From: Betaproteobacteria bacterium
Lineage (GTDB): Bacteria > Pseudomonadota > Gammaproteobacteria > Burkholderiales > Casimicrobiaceae
Reading direction: 5' to 3'
NCBI GenBank assembly: GCA_018971195.1
Contig: JAGXBK010000010.1
Coordinates: 1-38,771, forward strand
Length of the DNA stretch: 38,771 nucleotides
The position numbers and the translations under genes are program-made. Position 1 is the first letter of the stretch. Each line of letters begins with the position of its first letter. The notes beneath the pieces were generated by a model. It worked only from the letters and a program-made list of their open reading frames with translations. It did no database searches and was not told the DNA's origin. This document shows, piece after piece, positions 35,235 through 38,771 of this stretch.

Positions 35235-35888
35235 TCACTCGAGGACCACGCGGCCGAACACGAAGACCGTGCTTCCGTGATTGAGGCCGCCATTGAGGGT
35301 CGGGATCCAGGTCGCGGACAGCGTCGCGTCCCGGTAGCGCAGCGACGCGATCGGCAGCAGCGCCGGGAACGGAGCGCCGCCGAAGATGTCCGGCCGCTGC
35401 ACGATCAACGCCGTGTACCCCAGCCCGGGCTGCAGGCCGCTGCGCGGGCCCCAGTAGGTCGCGTACTCGTAGCCGAGGTTCCACTGCGCGTGCTTGTGCG
35501 AATCCCGAAACACCAGCGCGTACACCGAGTGCGTATCGCCGTCGGGATCCTCGGTGGTCCGGACGAGGCCCAGGCCCCAGGCGTTCTTGTTGAGCTGCGC
35601 GCGTCGCGCGGGCGACCACGTGAACGGAAGGTGGTACGAATAACCCGGGATCACCACGGCGTTGCGGCCGTTGACGTAGGTGTCGACGAGGCGCGTGCAG
35701 TCGCTGGCGAACGGCTCCAAAAGCGTCTCGCAGGACGCGGCCTGCGCGATTGGCGCCACCGCGAGCAGCGCCAGCCACGCGACTGCGCCCCAGGCGGTGG
35801 CTCCGGCAGGTTCCGGGTCGGCGGCCGCCCGCCGGCGCAGCGCGCGCCCGCTCGCGCATCGCGAGTCAGTGCCTGAAGTGACGCACAC
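35235..35888 (-). CDS. pagP: Lipid A palmitoyltransferase PagP
   Basis: Outer-membrane beta-barrel enzyme that moves a palmitate from phospholipid to lipid A. Mature sequence matches Pag[12 protein letters not shown] carries the catalytic His, [11 protein letters not shown] the Asp-Ser pair, and [20 protein letters not shown] the late strands; the last residues FVFGRVVLE form a terminal strand. The signal peptide is the stretch [14 protein letters not shown] before ASCETLL. The only usable in-frame start is the GTG at 35888, which lies inside the purH end (23-bp overlap) and leaves a long 30-residue lead before the hydrophobic core. An ATG at 35859 is out of frame. Its place between purH and purD is unusual. 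Confidence 0.88.
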   Translation of the reverse strand: MCVTSGTDSRCASGRALRRRAAADPEPAGATAWGAVAWLALLAVAPIAQAASCETLLEPFASDCTRLVDTYVNGRNAVVIPGYSYHLPFTWSPARRAQLNKNAWGLGLVRTTEDPDGDTHSVYALVFRDSHKHAQWNLGYEYATYWGPRSGLQPGLGYTALIVQRPDIFGGAPFPALLPIASLRYRDATLSATWIPTLNGGLNHGSTVFVFGRVVLE

Positions 35889-37440
35889 CGGTGAACACCA
35901 TCGCGATCCCGCGCTCGTCGGCCGCGGCGATGACCTCGTCGTCGCGCACGCTGCCGCCGGGCTGGATTACCGCGATCGCGCCGTTGTCCGCGACGACGTC
36001 GAGGCCGTCGCGGAACGGAAAGAAGGCGTCCGACGCGACGACCGATCCGGCGAGCGACAGGCCCGCATTGCCGGCCTTGATCGCCGCGATGCGCGTCGAA
36101 TCGACGCGGCTCATCTGTCCGGCGCCGACGCCCAGCGTGCGGCCCGCGGCGCAATAGACGATGGCGTTCGACTTGACGAACCAGGCGACCCGCCATGCGA
36201 ACAGCAGGTCGGCGATCTGGGCCGGCGTCGGCGCGACTCGCGTGACCACGCGCAGGTCGCTCTCGCGCACGTCGCGCGCGTCGCGCGTCTGCACCAGAAA
36301 GCCTCCGCCGACCCGCTTCAGGTCCCATTCCTCGCGCTGCGCGTCCTGCGTCGGCAGCGCAAGCTCGAGCACCCGGACGTTCTTCTTCTGCGCGGCGATT
36401 GCGAGCGCCTCGGGCGAATACCCCGGCGCGACCAGCACTTCGGCGAACTGCGCAAAGACCGCCTCGAGCGTGGCCGCATCGACGAGGCGATTGAACGCGA
36501 TGATCCCGCCGAACGCCGACGTCGGATCGGTCGCGAACGCCCGGCGATACGCATCCAGCGGCTCGCCCGCGGTCGCGACGCCGCAGGGATTCGCATGCTT
36601 GACGATGACGCAGGTCGGATCGGCGAACGTCGTCACGCATTGCCAGGCCGCGTCGGCGTCGGCGACGTTGTTGTACGACAGTTCCTTGCCCTGAAGCTGA
36701 CGGTAGGCGGCGAGCGCCGATGGCGCCGCCGCGCTTTCGCGGTACAGCGCGGCGCGCTGGTGGGGATTCTCGCCATAGCGCAGCTCCTGGCGCTTCTCGC
36801 CCGCGACGTTGAAGGACTGGGGGAAGCCCTGGACGCTCCCGTCGGCGGCGCGCGCCGACACCCAGTTGGCGATCGCCCCGTCGTAGGCGGCGGTGTGCGC
36901 GAACGCGCGCTGCATCAGGCGAAAGCGCAGCGCGGCGGACAGCGTTCCGCCGTTCCCGGTCAGCTCGGCCAGCACGTCCCCGTAGTCGGCCGGGTCGACG
37001 ACGACGCCGACGTGCGCCCAGTTCTTCGCCGCGGCGCGCAGCATCGCGGGGCCGCCGATGTCGATGTTCTCGATCGCGTCGTCGAGGCCGCACTGCGGGT
37101 TCGCCACCGTCTCGCGGAACGGGTAGAGATTGACGACCACGAGGTCGATCGGCGCGATCCCCGCCTCCGTCAGGGCGTCGCGGTGCGACTTCAGGTCGCG
37201 GCGCGCGAGGATGCCGGCGTGCACCTTGGGATGCAGCGTCTTCACGCGTCCGTCGAGCATCTCGGGGAAGCCCGTGTACGTGCCGATGTCGGTGACCGGA
37301 ACCCCCGCGGCCGCCAGGAGCTTCGCGGTGCCGCCGGTCGACAGCAGCTTGACGCCGCGCGCCACCAGCCCGCGCGCGAGCTCGAGGATCCCCGACTTGT
37401 CAGAAACCGACAGCAGAGCCTGCGTGACGATTCCCGTCAT
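35866..37440 (-). CDS. purH: Bifunctional AICAR transformylase/IMP cyclohydrolase
   Basis: Catalyses the last two steps of de novo IMP synthesis. The 524-aa protein has the MGS-like cyclohydrolase domain ([37 protein letters not shown]) and the transformylase domain with [13 protein letters not shown] (catalytic Lys-His), [10 protein letters not shown] and [10 protein letters not shown]. The ATG at 37440 lies 13 nt after the fis stop; a GTG 12 nt further upstream is less likely. The order dusB-fis-purH is a recognised betaproteobacterial arrangement. Confidence 0.96.
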   Translation of the reverse strand: MTGIVTQALLSVSDKSGILELARGLVARGVKLLSTGGTAKLLAAAGVPVTDIGTYTGFPEMLDGRVKTLHPKVHAGILARRDLKSHRDALTEAGIAPIDLVVVNLYPFRETVANPQCGLDDAIENIDIGGPAMLRAAAKNWAHVGVVVDPADYGDVLAELTGNGGTLSAALRFRLMQRAFAHTAAYDGAIANWVSARAADGSVQGFPQSFNVAGEKRQELRYGENPHQRAALYRESAAAPSALAAYRQLQGKELSYNNVADADAAWQCVTTFADPTCVIVKHANPCGVATAGEPLDAYRRAFATDPTSAFGGIIAFNRLVDAATLEAVFAQFAEVLVAPGYSPEALAIAAQKKNVRVLELALPTQDAQREEWDLKRVGGGFLVQTRDARDVRESDLRVVTRVAPTPAQIADLLFAWRVAWFVKSNAIVYCAAGRTLGVGAGQMSRVDSTRIAAIKAGNAGLSLAGSVVASDAFFPFRDGLDVVADNGAIAVIQPGGSVRDDEVIAAADERGIAMVFTGVRHFRH

Positions 37441-37453
37441 CGGCTCGCCCACG

Positions 37454-37708
37454 TCAGATCAGCTTGTACTTGGCGAGCTTGGCGCGCAGTGTGTTGCGGT
37501 TCAAGCCCAGCATGTCGGCGGCATGCGTCTGGTTCCCGTTCGAGCGCTCGAGCATCGAGCTCAGCAGCGCGCGCTCGACCTGGGTGATCACCATGTCGTA
37601 CACGCCGTGCGGCGGCTCTCCGTCCAGCCGCTTGAAATAGTCGTCCAGCGAGCGCTCGACACTGCACCCGATCTCGTTGCTGCCGTTGAGTCGATTGTTC
37701 TTCTTCAC
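37454..37708 (-). CDS. fis: Fis-family nucleoid-associated DNA-binding protein
   Basis: Small DNA-bending regulator of 84 aa. The C-terminal HTH (about 60-80, [21 protein letters not shown]) is nearly identical to Fis and NtrC-type C-termini; the core [18 protein letters not shown] is the dimer helix. It starts with GTG at 37708, overlapping the dusB stop (GTGA) and preceded by GGAGGAGG about 10 nt upstream. The long frame upstream is a shadow of dusB. Coupling to dusB is the same as in many proteobacteria. Confidence 0.93.
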   Translation of the reverse strand: MKKNNRLNGSNEIGCSVERSLDDYFKRLDGEPPHGVYDMVITQVERALLSSMLERSNGNQTHAADMLGLNRNTLRAKLAKYKLI

Positions 37709-38745
37709 GCCGCGAGGGCCTCCTCCTCCCAGGACACCTGCGATGAGCGATACTGCAGGCGGTGATCCGCGCGCTCGGCAGCGTCGAAGAACCGGTCGAC
37801 GGCAGCCGACTGCTCGGCGACCGATTCGGCCGCATTCACCTGACGCCTGAAGTCCTCCGATCCCAGGAGCTCGCGCGTATACCAATGCAGGTGCTTGCGG
37901 GCGATGCGCACGCCCAGCGCCTCGCCGTAGAACGCGTAATGATCCGCGAGGTGCTCGCCGATCAGCGCGCGGACCTCCGCCACGGTCGGCGCGGGCAACA
38001 GCTCGCCGGTGGCAAGGTAATGGGCGATCTCGCGGAAGATCCACGGGCGCCCCTGCGCGGCACGCCCGATCATCAGGGCATCCGCAGCCGTGTACACGAG
38101 GACCTGGCGGGCGCGCTCGGGCGAGTCGATGTCGCCGTTCGCGATGACCGGAATCCTCACGGCACGCTTGACCGCGCGCACCGTGTCGAACTCGACGGGG
38201 CCGTGAAACAGGCATGCGCGCGTGCGCCCGTGGACGGCGAGCGCGGCGATGCCCGCATCCTCGGCGATTCTCGCGATGGCGAGCGCATTGCGCGTCTCGG
38301 GCGACGCTCCGGTGCGGATCTTGAGCGTGACCGGAACGTCGACCGCACGCACGACCGCTTCAAGGATCGACGCGACCAGCGGTTCGTTTCCGAGGAGCGC
38401 GGACCCCGCGGCAGCGTTGCAGACCTTCTTCGCCGGGCACCCCATGTTGATGTCGATGATCTGGGCGCCGCGCTGGACGTTGTAGCGGGCCGCGTCGGCA
38501 AGGAGTCGCGGATCGGCGCCGGCGATCTGCACGGCGATCGGGGCCACCTCGCCCTCGTGGTCGGTGCGCCGCCGCGACGTGTCGGTCGCCCACAGGCGCG
38601 GATTCGCGGCGACCATCTCCGACACCGCGTAGCCGGCGCCCAGCCGCTTGCAAAGCATCCGGAACGGGCGATCGGTGACGCCTGCCATCGGTGCGACGGC
38701 GAGATTGTTCGGCAAGGAATGACCACCGATGCGCACGGCCTGCAC
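37705..38745 (-). CDS. dusB: tRNA-dihydrouridine synthase B
   Basis: FMN enzyme that reduces uridine to dihydrouridine in tRNA. Conserved blocks: LAVAPMAGVTDRPFR, NMGCPAKKV with catalytic Cys103, LKIRTG, HGRTRACLF, IPVIANGDI and LMIGRAAQGRPWIF. 346 aa from the GTG at 38745; a second GTG at 38736 aligns better with the E. coli Met-Arg-Ile-Gly start. No ribosome site is visible for either, and the frame stays open to the window edge, so the true start could lie outside. First visible gene of the dusB-fis-purH-pagP-purD-hemF-NUDIX operon. Confidence 0.94.
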   Translation of the reverse strand: MQAVRIGGHSLPNNLAVAPMAGVTDRPFRMLCKRLGAGYAVSEMVAANPRLWATDTSRRRTDHEGEVAPIAVQIAGADPRLLADAARYNVQRGAQIIDINMGCPAKKVCNAAAGSALLGNEPLVASILEAVVRAVDVPVTLKIRTGASPETRNALAIARIAEDAGIAALAVHGRTRACLFHGPVEFDTVRAVKRAVRIPVIANGDIDSPERARQVLVYTAADALMIGRAAQGRPWIFREIAHYLATGELLPAPTVAEVRALIGEHLADHYAFYGEALGVRIARKHLHWYTRELLGSEDFRRQVNAAESVAEQSAAVDRFFDAAERADHRLQYRSSQVSWEEEALAA

Positions 38746-38771
38746 GATCGACTTCGAGGGGAGGGGGTCGA

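Noticed and set aside
35218-35859. Alternative frame with an ATG across pagP
   Set aside because: The product is Arg/Ala-rich with no motif; the PagP frame carries all catalytic residues.

Overview
The window is about 38.8 kb of very GC-rich bacterial chromosome with 37 recognisable protein genes, almost no intergenic space and no rRNA or tRNA gene that I could see. Conserved neighbourhoods point to a betaproteobacterium: engB beside hemB with a divergent cytochrome c4; waaC-waaA facing tolC and a pcm-like gene; dusB-fis-purH in an operon with purD and hemF; and a HemB of the Asp-rich Mg-dependent type. I cannot assign a genus.

Layout. 1-2.8 kb: hemB (runs off the left edge), engB and a divergent dihaem cytochrome c4. 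2.8-10.5 kb: cell-surface sugars. A minus-strand operon runs from a WaaE-type glycosyltransferase through a UDP-glucuronate-4-epimerase-like gene and the full dTDP-L-rhamnose set rfbBACD; divergent waaC and waaA build the LPS inner core. 10.5-20.9 kb: envelope export. TolC and a Pcm-like methyltransferase are followed by a TetR-lipoprotein adaptor-ABC ATPase-ABC permease operon and an RND adaptor and pump pair, all on the minus strand. TolC could be the outer-membrane exit for both pumps, which have none of their own here. 21.1-31.8 kb: two complete branched-chain-amino-acid-type (HAAT) ABC uptake operons arranged tail to tail. The first (plus) has a lipoprotein-like binding protein, the second (minus) a Tat-signal binding protein; a BPSS1780-like membrane protein lies between them. 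32.1-38.8 kb: a tight minus-strand operon dusB-fis-purH-pagP-purD-hemF-NUDIX/acylphosphatase that mixes tRNA modification, purine and haem synthesis and lipid A palmitoylation.

The most unusual feature is at 12645-12850: a perfect 86-bp inverted repeat around a 34-bp loop, carrying six copies of GGGGTCAGAGCTG. It begins 2 bp after the stop codon of the ABC permease and ends about 8 bp from a probable extended -10 promoter of the pcm-tolC unit. Other points worth checking are an in-frame NUDIX-acylphosphatase fusion, a near-palindromic operator overlapping a tetR promoter and the stop codon of the RND gene, a probable non-canonical ATT start, and a HemB reading frame that continues well beyond the family's normal end.

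All function calls come from reading motifs and recalled family sequences; no database search was run.
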